A DNA stretch of 36,850 bases from Candidatus Omnitrophota bacterium (GCA_018824725.1 JAHJGB010000004.1:1-36850), one strand, 5' to 3'; shown: positions 24,601-32,581, counted from the first letter of the stretch. Numbers and translations: made by a program. Notes: generated by a model not told the origin, from the letters alone.

Positions 24601-26007
24601 TTATTTACCTATACAAAACTCTGAAAATATCTTATCCAGGGCCTTTTCTGTTATTGTATAGCCTGTTATTTCTCCCAGGCTTTCTATGGAAGCTTTCACA
24701 TAAACACTAATGCAATCCATAGATAGCTTAGCCCTGGCCGCCTTTATAGCTTCATCTATATCTAAACTGGAACGCTTTAATATATCCAATTGCCTTTCGT
24801 TTGAAACACTTATAAAACCAGGGCCAGGGGCCTTTCCTTTCCAAACCATGTCCCTTATCCTATTTTCCAGGCTGTCAACGCCTTTCATGTTCAAGGCAGA
24901 TATATGCACGAAAGGGTTTTTTGCAAAAAACCTTTTAATTTTATTAACATTCAGCTTTTTCTTAAGGTCGGTTTTATTTATTACAACTATTGTTTCCTTC
25001 TTATTATCCTTTATCTGCTTTATTATATCAAGGTCATCCTTATTCAACTCTCTGGACCAATCTAAAACCAGCAAAATAAGATCTGCGTTTTTCAGGTAAA
25101 CATGGCTTCTTCTTATGCCTTCTTTTTCCACCAGATGATCTGTATCAGTTATTCCTGCTGTATCCACAAGCGTTACAGCGATGCCTTTAATATTAACAAC
25201 CTCTTCTATTGTGTCTCTTGTGGTACCTGGGATATGCGTGACAATAGACCTGGATTCCTTTAATATAGCGTTCATAAGGCTGGATTTGCCCACATTAGGG
25301 CTCCCGCATATGACAGCCTTGATACCCTGCCGCAAAATCCTTCCCTGGCTAGACCCTGAGATAAGCTTTTCTATCTCATGCTTTACGCCCGCCAGTGTTT
25401 TGAATATATTATCTCTTTTAAGCCCTCGCAAATCTTCTTCTGAAAAATCTATGGAGGCCTCCATGTAGGCAAATATCTGAATCAATTTTTCCCTTATCTC
25501 ATTTATCTTTTTGGAAAAAAGCCCTTCCAGATTATTCAGCGCGAGCCTCAGCGAAAGATCCGTCTTTGCCTTTATTATATCCAGCACTGCCTCTGCCTGG
25601 AGTACATCTATCCTCCCGTTCAAAAACGCCCTTTTGGTAAATTCGCCCGGCTCTGCAAGCCTTGCTCCGTTAATCAGGCACAGGTCCAGTATCTTTTTTA
25701 AAGGCGCTATGCCGCTATGGCAATTTATCTCAACCACATCCTCTTTTGTATAACTTCTTGGAGAGCGCATTACTGTTAAAATCACTTCATCAATTACTTT
25801 TGCCTTTTGCCTTTTGACTTTTGACTTTTCTACAATATGTCCATAATGCACCGTATACGTCTTAAATTTCGAAGGCCTTTTCCCGTCTTTTGAGAGAAAT
25901 ATCTTGTCCGCGATTTTCAAGCTAGTCTTCCCGCTCAGCCTCACAATGCCTATGCCGCCCTCGCCTATGGGCGTTGAAACCGCCACAATTGTGTCATCCG
26001 CTCCCAT
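24601..26007 (-). CDS. mnmE: tRNA modification GTPase MnmE
   Basis: With MnmG it installs the 5-carboxymethylaminomethyl group on U34 of several tRNAs. The N-terminal formyl-THF-binding domain has [16 protein letters not shown] and [16 protein letters not shown]. The G domain has P-loop [21 protein letters not shown] and NKTD. The C-terminal FCIGK carries the catalytic Cys. I choose the ATG at 26007 (GGGGG just upstream) over an upstream TTG. Residues about 60-71 ([11 protein letters not shown]), between HYGHIVE and IDEVIL, come from a 34-bp repeat also present in folC. The repeat sits in a surface loop where homologues are shorter. Confidence 0.97.
   Translation of the reverse strand: MGADDTIVAVSTPIGEGGIGIVRLSGKTSLKIADKIFLSKDGKRPSKFKTYTVHYGHIVEKSKVKRQKAKVIDEVILTVMRSPRSYTKEDVVEINCHSGIAPLKKILDLCLINGARLAEPGEFTKRAFLNGRIDVLQAEAVLDIIKAKTDLSLRLALNNLEGLFSKKINEIREKLIQIFAYMEASIDFSEEDLRGLKRDNIFKTLAGVKHEIEKLISGSSQGRILRQGIKAVICGSPNVGKSSLMNAILKESRSIVTHIPGTTRDTIEEVVNIKGIAVTLVDTAGITDTDHLVEKEGIRRSHVYLKNADLILLVLDWSRELNKDDLDIIKQIKDNKKETIVVINKTDLKKKLNVNKIKRFFAKNPFVHISALNMKGVDSLENRIRDMVWKGKAPGPGFISVSNERQLDILKRSSLDIDEAIKAARAKLSMDCISVYVKASIESLGEITGYTITEKALDKIFSEFCIGK
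25796..25829. repeat. 34-bp repeat inside mnmE
   Basis: On the minus strand this is two AAAAGTC units followed by two AAAAGGC-like units. It is identical over 34 bp to 26776-26809 in folC but read in a different phase, giving [11 protein letters not shown] here and [14 protein letters not shown] there. Low-complexity, lysine-rich coding in both. Confidence 0.93.
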
Positions 26008-26047
26008 GCATCCCCCAAACAACTATAAATTCAACAATGTCGTTTTT

Positions 26048-27448
26048 CTAGTTGTTGTGCCTATTTTTAAAATAACTTAGCGCGCCGCCTACCACAAATA
26101 AAGAGCCCGTAACTAATATAAGATCTTCCTTATCTGCTATTTTTATGGCCTTACCTAAAGCCTCATCCGCATCTTTGATTTCTTGAATCCTTGGCCTTGA
26201 ACTTTGAAAATAATCTTTTAATTTCGATACGTTTTCAGCCCTGGGATTGTCTTTAGCCTCCGTGAGTATTATTATATCACCGGCTGCATCCAAAATACCG
26301 CTTACGCCTTTTATGTCCTTGTCGCTTGATATCCCAAATACGCATATCAGTTTTTTATATTTAAATATTCTCTTTATCGAGAAAATTAAAGCTGCCATGC
26401 TGGCAGGGTTTTGCGCCCCGTCTAAAATTATATTCGGGTTCTTCCGGATTATTTGCAATCTCCCTGGCCAGGTTGCTTTTTTTAATCCCTCTCTTATATT
26501 ATTTTCTTTTATATCAAATTTTTTCTTTATGGCTTCGATCATGCCTATGCTTATAGAGGCGTTTTCAATCTGATGAACGCCAATCAAATTTAATTCCAAA
26601 TTTTTATAATCATATCCCGGCGTTTCTAAATCAAAAACCTGGCCTAATTCACTCGAATGTAAAATAGAATATTTAATATCTTTTCCAATCTCATACAGTT
26701 CCGCATTTTTTTCTCTGCATGCTTTTCTTATAACATCCAGCGCTTCTTTTTCTTGCCTTGCGCTTACTACTTTTAACTTTTGCCTTTTGCCTTTTGACTT
26801 TTGACTTTTAATAATCCCTGTTTTTTCATACGCAATTTTTGCTAATGTATCGCCTAATTTATCAGTATGTTCCAGACTGATATTCGTCATGCCGCATACT
26901 AAAGGCGCTGCAACATTGGTCGCATCAAGCCTTCCGCCCATTCCTGTTTCTAAAACCGCTATATCAACCCGTTTTTGCTTAAAATACAAAAAAGCGCACG
27001 CTGTGAGTATTTCAAAAAAAGATACTTTGCCGAATTTTTCGTGTTCTCTGAACTTTTCAACTACAGGTTCTATTCCTTCTATAAGCTCATTAATTTCTTC
27101 TTCTCCTGCCATCCCCTCAAAATTATCTAACCTCCACTCTTCACCTTTCACCTCATTTAAATTATCTAATATTCTGATACGCTCCCTTGAATCCATAAGA
27201 TGCGGAGAAGTATAAAGCCCAACCTTATATCCGGCTTCCTTTAATATATAAGCTGTAATAGCACACGTAGATCCTTTGCCTTTAGAGCCTGCAACATGAA
27301 TAACATTCAAACCTTTATGCGGATTACCCAATTCATCTAAAAGAGCGATCATCCGTTCCAATCTGAACGAAGATGCATATTGATATCTCGGTATCTTTTC
27401 GAAATTTATAAAGGAATCAATGTATTCTATGGTGTCTTTATAATTCAT
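26048..27448 (-). CDS. folC: Bifunctional folylpolyglutamate synthase / dihydrofolate synthase
   Basis: Mur-ligase-family ATPase that adds glutamate to dihydropteroate and folates. It shows the P-loop HVAGSKGKGST (54-61), YTSPHL, ETGMGGRLDATN and the DGAQNPASM block of the C-terminal domain. Two insertions are visible: residues about 94-110 (DNLNEVKGEEWRLDNFEGM), flanked by an 11-bp direct repeat, and residues about 214-225 ([13 protein letters not shown]), from the 34-bp repeat shared with mnmE. Both fall in loops, and the core motifs are intact, so the enzyme is probably active. No clear ribosome site precedes the ATG, which lies just after a structured repeat region. Confidence 0.96.
   Translation of the reverse strand: MNYKDTIEYIDSFINFEKIPRYQYASSFRLERMIALLDELGNPHKGLNVIHVAGSKGKGSTCAITAYILKEAGYKVGLYTSPHLMDSRERIRILDNLNEVKGEEWRLDNFEGMAGEEEINELIEGIEPVVEKFREHEKFGKVSFFEILTACAFLYFKQKRVDIAVLETGMGGRLDATNVAAPLVCGMTNISLEHTDKLGDTLAKIAYEKTGIIKSQKSKGKRQKLKVVSARQEKEALDVIRKACREKNAELYEIGKDIKYSILHSSELGQVFDLETPGYDYKNLELNLIGVHQIENASISIGMIEAIKKKFDIKENNIREGLKKATWPGRLQIIRKNPNIILDGAQNPASMAALIFSIKRIFKYKKLICVFGISSDKDIKGVSGILDAAGDIIILTEAKDNPRAENVSKLKDYFQSSRPRIQEIKDADEALGKAIKIADKEDLILVTGSLFVVGGALSYFKNRHNN
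26776..26809. repeat. 34-bp repeat inside folC
   Basis: Identical to 25796-25829 in mnmE, same orientation, 980 bp away. The reading phase differs by one base between the two genes. Both frames stay open, which shows the element tolerates more than one frame. Confidence 0.93.
27121..27170. repeat. Insertion in folC bounded by 11-bp direct repeats
   Basis: AAATTATCTAA occurs at 27121-27131 and again at 27160-27170, a 39-bp (13-codon) period. The DNA between encodes a GTGAAAGGTGAAGAGTGG-type run (VKGEEWR). FolC homologues lack this stretch between RIRI and the following E-rich helix, as far as I can recall. Confidence 0.7.
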
Positions 27449-27488
27449 ATATCAAAAGCCTGGGGTAGGTCTTCGAAAAGACGCTCGC

Positions 27489-27658
27489 CCTGCGGTAGTT
27501 GGGGTCTGAGGCGCATAAGAAAAATTTCGGCAAAAGTCCGCAAGGAATTACGGCGAAGTTTTTATACCGTCAAGACTACCTTCGGTATAAAAAATGAGCC
27601 GTAAGCCGTAGCGGACGGCGAAATTATTTCAGCGCCGAACGGCCCCAAGTGCCGCAGG
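27489..27658. repeat. Multi-helix long palindrome between purH and folC
   Basis: Nested, collinear stems: CCTGCGG 27489-27495/27652-27658; TTGGGG 27499-27504/27643-27648; GGCGC 27510-27514/27632-27636; AATTTCG 27523-27529/27619-27625; GTCCGC 27536-27541/27611-27616; TTACGGC 27548-27554/27598-27604; TTTTTATACCG 27559-27569/27583-27593, with a 13-base terminal loop. It occupies most of the 218-bp gap and contains no credible gene. It could be a structured RNA, a processing site, or a MITE-like palindrome. Confidence 0.8.
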
Positions 27659-27666
27659 CTTAATCA

Positions 27667-29265
27667 TCAATGTTTAAAATGCCTCGCGCCGGTAAGAACC
27701 ATGCTGATTCCGGCATCATCGCACGCTTTTATGACATGTTCGTCCCGTATAGAGCCGCCAGGCTGGATTATACTCGTTATCCCTGCCTTTTTGGCTTCCT
27801 CTATAGCATCCTCTTTAGGAAAGAACGCATCGCTTGCGCACGTAGAGCCTTTAGAAAGGCCCCTGGATTTCATTATAGCAATAACCATAGAATCAACCCT
27901 GGACATCTGGCCTGCGCCTACTCCAACTGTCCTGGTGCCCTGCGAAAGGACTATTGCATTTGACCTGACATGTTTTGCTATTTTCCATCCAAAAAGTAAA
28001 GACTCTATTTCCTCTTTGGCAGGTTTTTTCTTTGTAACCACCTTCAAATCTTTTTCTTCTATATTGAAAATATCTCTATCCTGTATTAAAAGCCCTCCGA
28101 CTACTTTTTTCAGGTCATAATCCTTCTCTATGCCTTTTAACCCGCCGACTTCTATCAATCTGAGATTCTTTTTGTCCATTAAGATATCCAGGGCATTTTT
28201 TTCGTATGAAGGGGCTATAATACACTCTGTAAAACCGGCGCTTATTATAGCTTCTGCTGTTTTAAAATCCACTTCTCTATTCAAGCCTACTATGCTTCCA
28301 AAAGCAGATATCTTGTCGCACTCCAGCGCATCTTTATAGGCATCTGCCAGGGTGTTTGCAGTAGCAGCGCCGCATGGATTAGTATGTTTTATCACGCTCG
28401 CTGCAGGTTCTTTAAATTCTTTTACTATTTCTAGCGCTGCATCCAGGTCTATGATATTATTAAACGAGAGCTCCTTGCCGTGGAGCTGCTTGGCATTACT
28501 TATGCCGACTACGTTACTATTCTTATCTTTATAAAAACTTGCTTTCTGATGAGGGTTTTCTCCGTACCTGAGGCTTTGCACTTTTTCAAATTTTAATTCC
28601 AGCGTATCCGGAAAATCTTTTTCACCCTCCACCCTTCCTGTCTCGAGCGAAGTCGAAGGAGACCCTTCGCCTTCATCCTGTCTTTTTAGATAGCTATAAA
28701 TCGCAGCATCATATTTTGAAGTCTTTTCAAAAACCTCAACACCGAGTTTAAAATGCATCTTATCGGAAATCGCCCCGTCATTTTCTTTCAATTCTTTTAT
28801 AATATCCTTGTATCTTTCAGGGTTGCATACCACCACTACATCTTTGGAATTTTTTGCAGCTGACCGTAACATGCTCGGCCCGCCTATATCTATATTCTCA
28901 ATAGCCTCTTCTAATTTCACCCCTGGCTTGGCAATTGTTTTTTCAAAAGGATAGAGATTCACCACCACCATATCTATCAGGCCTATGTCGTGTTTTTTGA
29001 CCTGCTCCATATGTTCTTTCTTGTCCCTTATGGCAAGAAGTCCGCCGTGAATCTTTGGATGCAGTGTTTTCACCCTGCCATCCAGCATCTCCGGAAACCC
29101 GGTATGATCTGACACAGATTTGACAGGTATGCCCATTTCCGCTATAAGTTTGGCAGTTCCGCCCGTAGATAACATTTCTACTTTAAACTCATTTAATACC
29201 TTTACCAATTCCTCCAAACCCGTCTTGTCTGAAACACTTATAAGCGCCCTACTTATTTTTCTCAC
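27667..29265 (-). CDS. purH: Bifunctional AICAR transformylase / IMP cyclohydrolase
   Basis: Catalyses the last two steps of de novo IMP synthesis. The N-terminal MGS-like IMP cyclohydrolase domain has ALISVSDKTGLEELV, STGGTAKLI, DGRVKTLHPKIHGG and NIDIGGPSMLRSAAKN. The C-terminal transformylase has LRYGENPHQKASFY, KHTNPCGAA, SNAIVLSQG and IQPGGSIRDEHVI. The start is GTG at 29265, with GGAGG just upstream. Residues about 196-215 (EGEGSPSTSLETGRVEG) are an insertion from a repeat at 28622-28680, located between YDAAIYSYL and FPDTLEL in the interdomain linker. This makes the protein (532 residues) slightly longer than usual. Confidence 0.97.
   Translation of the reverse strand: MRKISRALISVSDKTGLEELVKVLNEFKVEMLSTGGTAKLIAEMGIPVKSVSDHTGFPEMLDGRVKTLHPKIHGGLLAIRDKKEHMEQVKKHDIGLIDMVVVNLYPFEKTIAKPGVKLEEAIENIDIGGPSMLRSAAKNSKDVVVVCNPERYKDIIKELKENDGAISDKMHFKLGVEVFEKTSKYDAAIYSYLKRQDEGEGSPSTSLETGRVEGEKDFPDTLELKFEKVQSLRYGENPHQKASFYKDKNSNVVGISNAKQLHGKELSFNNIIDLDAALEIVKEFKEPAASVIKHTNPCGAATANTLADAYKDALECDKISAFGSIVGLNREVDFKTAEAIISAGFTECIIAPSYEKNALDILMDKKNLRLIEVGGLKGIEKDYDLKKVVGGLLIQDRDIFNIEEKDLKVVTKKKPAKEEIESLLFGWKIAKHVRSNAIVLSQGTRTVGVGAGQMSRVDSMVIAIMKSRGLSKGSTCASDAFFPKEDAIEEAKKAGITSIIQPGGSIRDEHVIKACDDAGISMVLTGARHFKH
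28622..28680. repeat. In-frame repeat insertion in purH
   Basis: A short element with matched ends, GTCTC ... GAGAC at 28640-28663 around a GAGCGAAGTCGAAG core. It encodes SPSTSLETG in purH. The core (CGAGCGAAG.CGA) resembles intergenic stretches at about 30433-30445 and in the 11818-12113 element, which suggests a related family. Confidence 0.7.
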
Positions 29266-29287
29266 CTTGCCTCCTTTTTTTATACTG

Positions 29288-29322
29288 TGGAAGCCCGGCT
29301 CCCATAGGGAGTCGGGCTTCCA
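29288..29322. repeat. Hairpin between the YchF-like gene and purH
   Basis: A 16-bp stem with one G-T pair: TGGAAGCCCG (29288-29297) with CGGGCTTCCA (29313-29322) and CTCCC/GGGAG inside, loop ATA. The minus-strand transcript continues into CAGTATAAAAAAAGGAGG, so there is no U-tract and purH keeps its ribosome site. It is more likely an interspersed palindrome or mRNA-stability hairpin than a terminator. Confidence 0.8.
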
Positions 29323-29328
29323 TAAACT

Positions 29329-30336
29329 TCAAATATTAAATCTTATATTCAACATGTCTCCGTCTTTTACAACATACTCCTTGCCTTCTACTTTCAATAA
29401 TCCTGCCTCGCGCACCTTCTGCATATTGCCGGCGCATTTAATAAAATCTTCGTAATTCACAACCTCTGCCCTTATAAAACCCCTTTTTATATCGGAATGG
29501 ATTTTTCCTGCAGCCTCTATTACAGGCAAGCCTGACTCTAAATGCCAGCCCGTAGTGTCCTTGTCCCCCGCTGTAAAAAACGTAATAAGATTTAATTCCT
29601 TGGATATTAATTTTGCCATATTTTCCCTGAAATTATATCCGGAACCCATCTCTTTAGAAAACTGGTCCTGGTCCTCCGGATTCAACTCCAAAAGTTCAAG
29701 CTCTGTCTTTCCGAAAAATCTTATGCATCTCGCGCCGATTGAAGCGCAATATTCCTCAGCCGCTTTTATCTTATCCTCCTGTTTCCCCTCTTCAATATTT
29801 ATTACAACAATGATAGGCCTGAGGCTTATAAATGAAAAACCTGAAAAAACCTTCAGCTCATCCCTGGTTAACCCTATATTGCGTAAAAGTTTTGAATTTT
29901 CAAGAGACCCCTGGCATTTCTTTAACAGTTTCATCTCGCTCTCTATGTCAGTCTTAATCTTCATTCTTTCTTTCTCTATTTTATTGATCCTGTTCTGTAT
30001 GGCCTCAAGGTCGGCCAGTATAATGTCCATCATATAACCTTCCAGATCTTTTTTAGGGTCTTCGCTGAAAAATGCATTTGCTACGCATATAAACAAGTCT
30101 ATCTCGTGGAGTTTAGAATATTCCTTTCCGGTAAAACCTGCGCTTGAACTAATATCCAGAAAAGCTGTTTCAGGATATACCTTTTTCTTCGAGGAAAAAA
30201 TATCGCTGAGTTTTTTTATGCGGCTATCCATAAATTTAAACATGCCTATATCTCCTGTAATATTCGGAGACTGCAATAATACCTTAAATATGGACGTCTT
30301 GCCGGATTGCGCCGGGCCGATTATACCTATTTTCAT
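29329..30336 (-). CDS. Divergent YchF/OLA1-like P-loop NTPase
   Basis: A 335-residue Obg-related protein with Walker A GPAQSGKTS, a central helical coiled-coil (ADLEAIQNRINKIEKERMKIK), a G4-like NIEE (YchF has NVDE rather than NKxD, which favours ATP), and a C-terminal TGS-like domain (TFFTAGDKDTTGWHLESGLPVIEAAGKIHSDIKRGFIRAEVV in parts). Compared with canonical YchF (about 363 residues) the switch region lacks the usual DIAGLVKGA.GLGN loop and reads DISSSAGFTGKEYS. It may therefore be a specialised paralogue. The start has AGAGAG upstream, and the gene follows a repeat-rich gap after the gspJ-like gene. Function in ribosome or stress biology is inference. Confidence 0.85.
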   Translation of the reverse strand: MKIGIIGPAQSGKTSIFKVLLQSPNITGDIGMFKFMDSRIKKLSDIFSSKKKVYPETAFLDISSSAGFTGKEYSKLHEIDLFICVANAFFSEDPKKDLEGYMMDIILADLEAIQNRINKIEKERMKIKTDIESEMKLLKKCQGSLENSKLLRNIGLTRDELKVFSGFSFISLRPIIVVINIEEGKQEDKIKAAEEYCASIGARCIRFFGKTELELLELNPEDQDQFSKEMGSGYNFRENMAKLISKELNLITFFTAGDKDTTGWHLESGLPVIEAAGKIHSDIKRGFIRAEVVNYEDFIKCAGNMQKVREAGLLKVEGKEYVVKDGDMLNIRFNI

Positions 30337-30356
30337 AACTAACTCTCTTTGTTTAT

Positions 30357-30473
30357 CGCAGAACCACGCGGAACATAACGCGGAAATACGCTGAAGCTAA
30401 CCGCTAACTTCCGCGTTTTTCTGCGCCTGTTCCGAGCGAAGCGAAGAACAGCTTCCGCGTAGTTCCGCGATTA
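30357..30473. repeat. Intergenic CGCGGAA-type repeats
   Basis: An inverted repeat CGCAGAAnnACGCGGAA (30357-30373 with 30409-30425, 15 of 17 matching) bounds a 69-bp palindrome. It is followed by a hairpin CTGTTC/GAACAG (30427-30432 with 30446-30451) and an 18-bp stretch (30452-30469) that recurs exactly at 31064-31081 inside the GspJ gene. It fills the 151-bp gap between the gspJ-like gene and the YchF-like gene. Confidence 0.85.
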
Positions 30474-30487
30474 GCATTTAGTTTTTT

Positions 30488-31132
30488 TCACGCAGTCCTA
30501 AGGCGGGCAATCACTTCAAAAGTTTCGCCTTCTTTAGCTTTTTTATCCTCTACGCGTATCTTTATCTTAACTGCCTTTGGCAGGCCAACGCCTGAGGCTT
30601 CATCAGAATTCCAGGCATCCAGCCATACTAAACCGTCAAAATATGAAAATTCCAGTTGTGAAACATTGTCGCTTAATATATCGCTATGGTCATATGTCCC
30701 AAAATCATAATCCGGCTCTACATCATCATTCCGCATAAGTAGTCTTTTGGCGCCATCCAGCCAATACTCCACTTCGCTAAGCTCAAATACACCTGAATCC
30801 GTAGAAACAAAAGAAATAAAACTGATTTTATTTTTATCTCCCGTAAACTTACAAAGAACATTGCTGTTGATCACTGCCTGGCTTATCTCTGTGCTGATTC
30901 TTGAAACAGCGTTCCTTGCGTTTTGATAACGCTGGCTCCTGGTCTCTCCCTTTTGCCACGATTTTGAAGCGCTCCTGAAAATAGTAAACGTAGAAGCCAC
31001 TATCATCGCCAATATTGCGAGAGAAATGAGTATTTCTACAAGCGTGAAACCTTCTGCAAATAACTTCCGCGTAGTTCCGCGTCCCCGCAGTTGCGGGGCT
31101 TCCGCGTTGGTTCCGCGATTATTTAGTAACAT
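30488..31132 (-). CDS. Prepilin-type pseudopilin, GspJ-like, with repeat-encoded leader
   Basis: A class III signal peptide protein: the G/F cleavage site and Glu5 in GFTLVEILISLAILA, followed by a 20-residue helix and a globular domain, with a size (214 residues) fitting GspJ of a type II secretion tip complex. Normal leaders are 6-20 residues; here 27 residues precede the processing site. Residues 6-27 (RGTNAEAPQLRGRGTTRKLF) come from a CGCGGAA-type repeat (31064-31121). The ATG at 31132 overlaps the gspI-like gene by 14 bases. GspJ is assigned by gene order and size; other type IV pilus-like minor pilins remain possible. Confidence 0.82.
   Translation of the reverse strand: MLLNNRGTNAEAPQLRGRGTTRKLFAEGFTLVEILISLAILAMIVASTFTIFRSASKSWQKGETRSQRYQNARNAVSRISTEISQAVINSNVLCKFTGDKNKISFISFVSTDSGVFELSEVEYWLDGAKRLLMRNDDVEPDYDFGTYDHSDILSDNVSQLEFSYFDGLVWLDAWNSDEASGVGLPKAVKIKIRVEDKKAKEGETFEVIARLRTA
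31064..31121. repeat. CGCGGAA-type repeat in the GspJ leader
   Basis: Contains the 18-bp stretch shared with 30452-30469, a perfect CCCCGCA/TGCGGGG hairpin (31083-31089 with 31092-31098) and a 12-bp match (GTTCCGCGATTA, 31110-31121) to 30462-30473. Read in-frame by the gspJ-like gene, it lengthens the prepilin leader. Confidence 0.88.
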
Positions 31133-31499
31133 ACGTGATAAACTCTTTGGATCTGGTGGTATTACGTTCAGGCCAGGTTATAGTCACTGTAATCTTTCTT
31201 ATATCCCCGGTTGACTCGATCCCTTCAAGCGAAGCTTCGTCTATCTTTATAGCCCATTCAAAATCCCCGTCTTTTCCTGACATGGGTATTTTAGGAGGAA
31301 GTTCTGTTATCGCATCAAACCCTGCCAGTTTTACATCTTCTATCTTGTTCTGCGCCAGAAAGGACGCTTTTGTCAGCATACCTGCGCGCTGTGATGCCCG
31401 CAAACCAATAGGAAATATCTGCAGCACCCCGACCAGGCCTATAGCCAGCACAGCTATAGCAATAATTAACTCTAGTAATGAAAACCCTTTCTTGTTCAT
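31119..31499 (-). CDS. Prepilin-type pseudopilin, GspI/PilV-like
   Basis: A 126-residue minor pseudopilin: a 4-residue leader MNKK with cleavage after Gly5, mature N-terminus FSLLELIIAIAVLAIGLVGVLQIFPIGL with Glu5, then a small beta domain with AQNKIEDVKLAG, as in GspI. It should join GspJ at the pseudopilus tip in the type II secretion system or a related machine. It starts 2 bases after the gspF-like stop and overlaps the gspJ-like start. Confidence 0.88.
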   Translation of the reverse strand: MNKKGFSLLELIIAIAVLAIGLVGVLQIFPIGLRASQRAGMLTKASFLAQNKIEDVKLAGFDAITELPPKIPMSGKDGDFEWAIKIDEASLEGIESTGDIRKITVTITWPERNTTRSKEFITYVTK

Positions 31500-31501
31500 T
31501 T

Positions 31502-32578
31502 TTATTCGACTAGTTTTGCCAGCGAGAAAAGCGGCATGAACATCGCGACAACAATAAATCCTACCATGAGTCCCATAAAAACTATAAGAAGCGGCTCGAG
31601 AAGGGAGGTAAGGCCGCTCACAGCCACATCCACTTCATCTTCAAAATTATCTGCAATCTGTATCAACATTTTTGAAAGATCCCCTGTTTCCTCTCCTATA
31701 TTGACCATCTTAGTGACAAGCGGGGGGAATGCTTTGCTTGTTTCCATGGGGCCTGACACGCTTTCTCCTTCTTTGATGCTGTTCCTGATCTGCATAACTG
31801 CCCTGCCAATAAACTCATTTCCTATCGTATCCCGCACTGTCTCCAGGGCCGCCAGTATAGGAACCCCACTTGAAAGCAAAGTCCCAAGAGTCCTTGAAAA
31901 TCTTGCCACTGCAATCTGCTGTATTAAATTCCCTACAACAGGGATGCGCAGCTTCATTTTATCTATTACCATTCTCCTGTCCGGATTTTTTACAATCGCT
32001 TTATATATCGCAATCACGAAAACCGGAATAAGAGGTATAAGAAACCATATGCGCCTGGTAATATCGCTGACCACAATCAATATCTTGGTGGGAAGCGGCA
32101 AATCCCCGCCAAGTTCTGAAAACATGCTTGTAAATGTCGGGATTACAAAAACCATCAACATTATAAGTATCAGCACGGCAACTATCATGACAAACATAGG
32201 GTACATCAGCGCTGATTTTACCCTATCCTTAAGTTTCTGGGCTTTATCCAGAAACTCGGACAATCGCTTGAGTATGCCTTCCAGCATGCCCCCGAGCTCT
32301 CCAGCCTTTATCATGTTTACATAAAAATCAGGGAAAACTTTCGGGAAATGCGAAAGCGCTTCTGAAAAATTGGAGCCGCCCTCGACTTCATCTGCTACTA
32401 TTTTTATAATTCCTTTTAAAGCCCCTGGCTCCAATTGATCATACAGCGTCCTGAGCGATTTTACCAGAGGTAGGCCTGCTGCTATAAGCGTAGCAAGTTG
32501 CCTGGTGAATAAAACGAGGGATTTGGTGCTTACCTTTTTTTTGAAATTTAATAGCGCTAAAAATTTCTGAAGATCCAT
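31502..32578 (-). CDS. Type II secretion / type IV pilus inner-membrane platform protein (GspF/PilC)
   Basis: The inner-membrane platform that couples the assembly ATPase to pseudopilus growth. Two T2SSF domains are visible: residues about 20-140 (LVLFTRQLATLIAAGLPLVKSL ... MIKAGELGGMLEGILKRLSEFLDKA) and 220-345 (VARFSRTLGTLLSSGVPILAALE ... MVNIGEETGDLSKML). Membrane helices lie near 125-155, 170-195 and 330-355. At 358 residues it is slightly short of the usual 400. It begins 3 bases after the coiled-coil gene. The matching ATPase, secretin and major pseudopilin are not in this window. Confidence 0.92.
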   Translation of the reverse strand: MDLQKFLALLNFKKKVSTKSLVLFTRQLATLIAAGLPLVKSLRTLYDQLEPGALKGIIKIVADEVEGGSNFSEALSHFPKVFPDFYVNMIKAGELGGMLEGILKRLSEFLDKAQKLKDRVKSALMYPMFVMIVAVLILIMLMVFVIPTFTSMFSELGGDLPLPTKILIVVSDITRRIWFLIPLIPVFVIAIYKAIVKNPDRRMVIDKMKLRIPVVGNLIQQIAVARFSRTLGTLLSSGVPILAALETVRDTIGNEFIGRAVMQIRNSIKEGESVSGPMETSKAFPPLVTKMVNIGEETGDLSKMLIQIADNFEDEVDVAVSGLTSLLEPLLIVFMGLMVGFIVVAMFMPLFSLAKLVE

Positions 32579-32581
32579 CGC

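Noticed and set aside
25796-26809. CRISPR or tandem-repeat array
   Set aside because: Only two distant copies with no spacer pattern; they are interspersed coding repeats.
27380-27604. Plus-strand open frame across the folC start
   Set aside because: It is built from folC antisense and one arm of the long palindrome; no coding signal.
29288-29322. Terminator between the YchF-like gene and purH
   Set aside because: Stem is strong, but no U-tract follows on the transcript, and purH has its ribosome site right after it.
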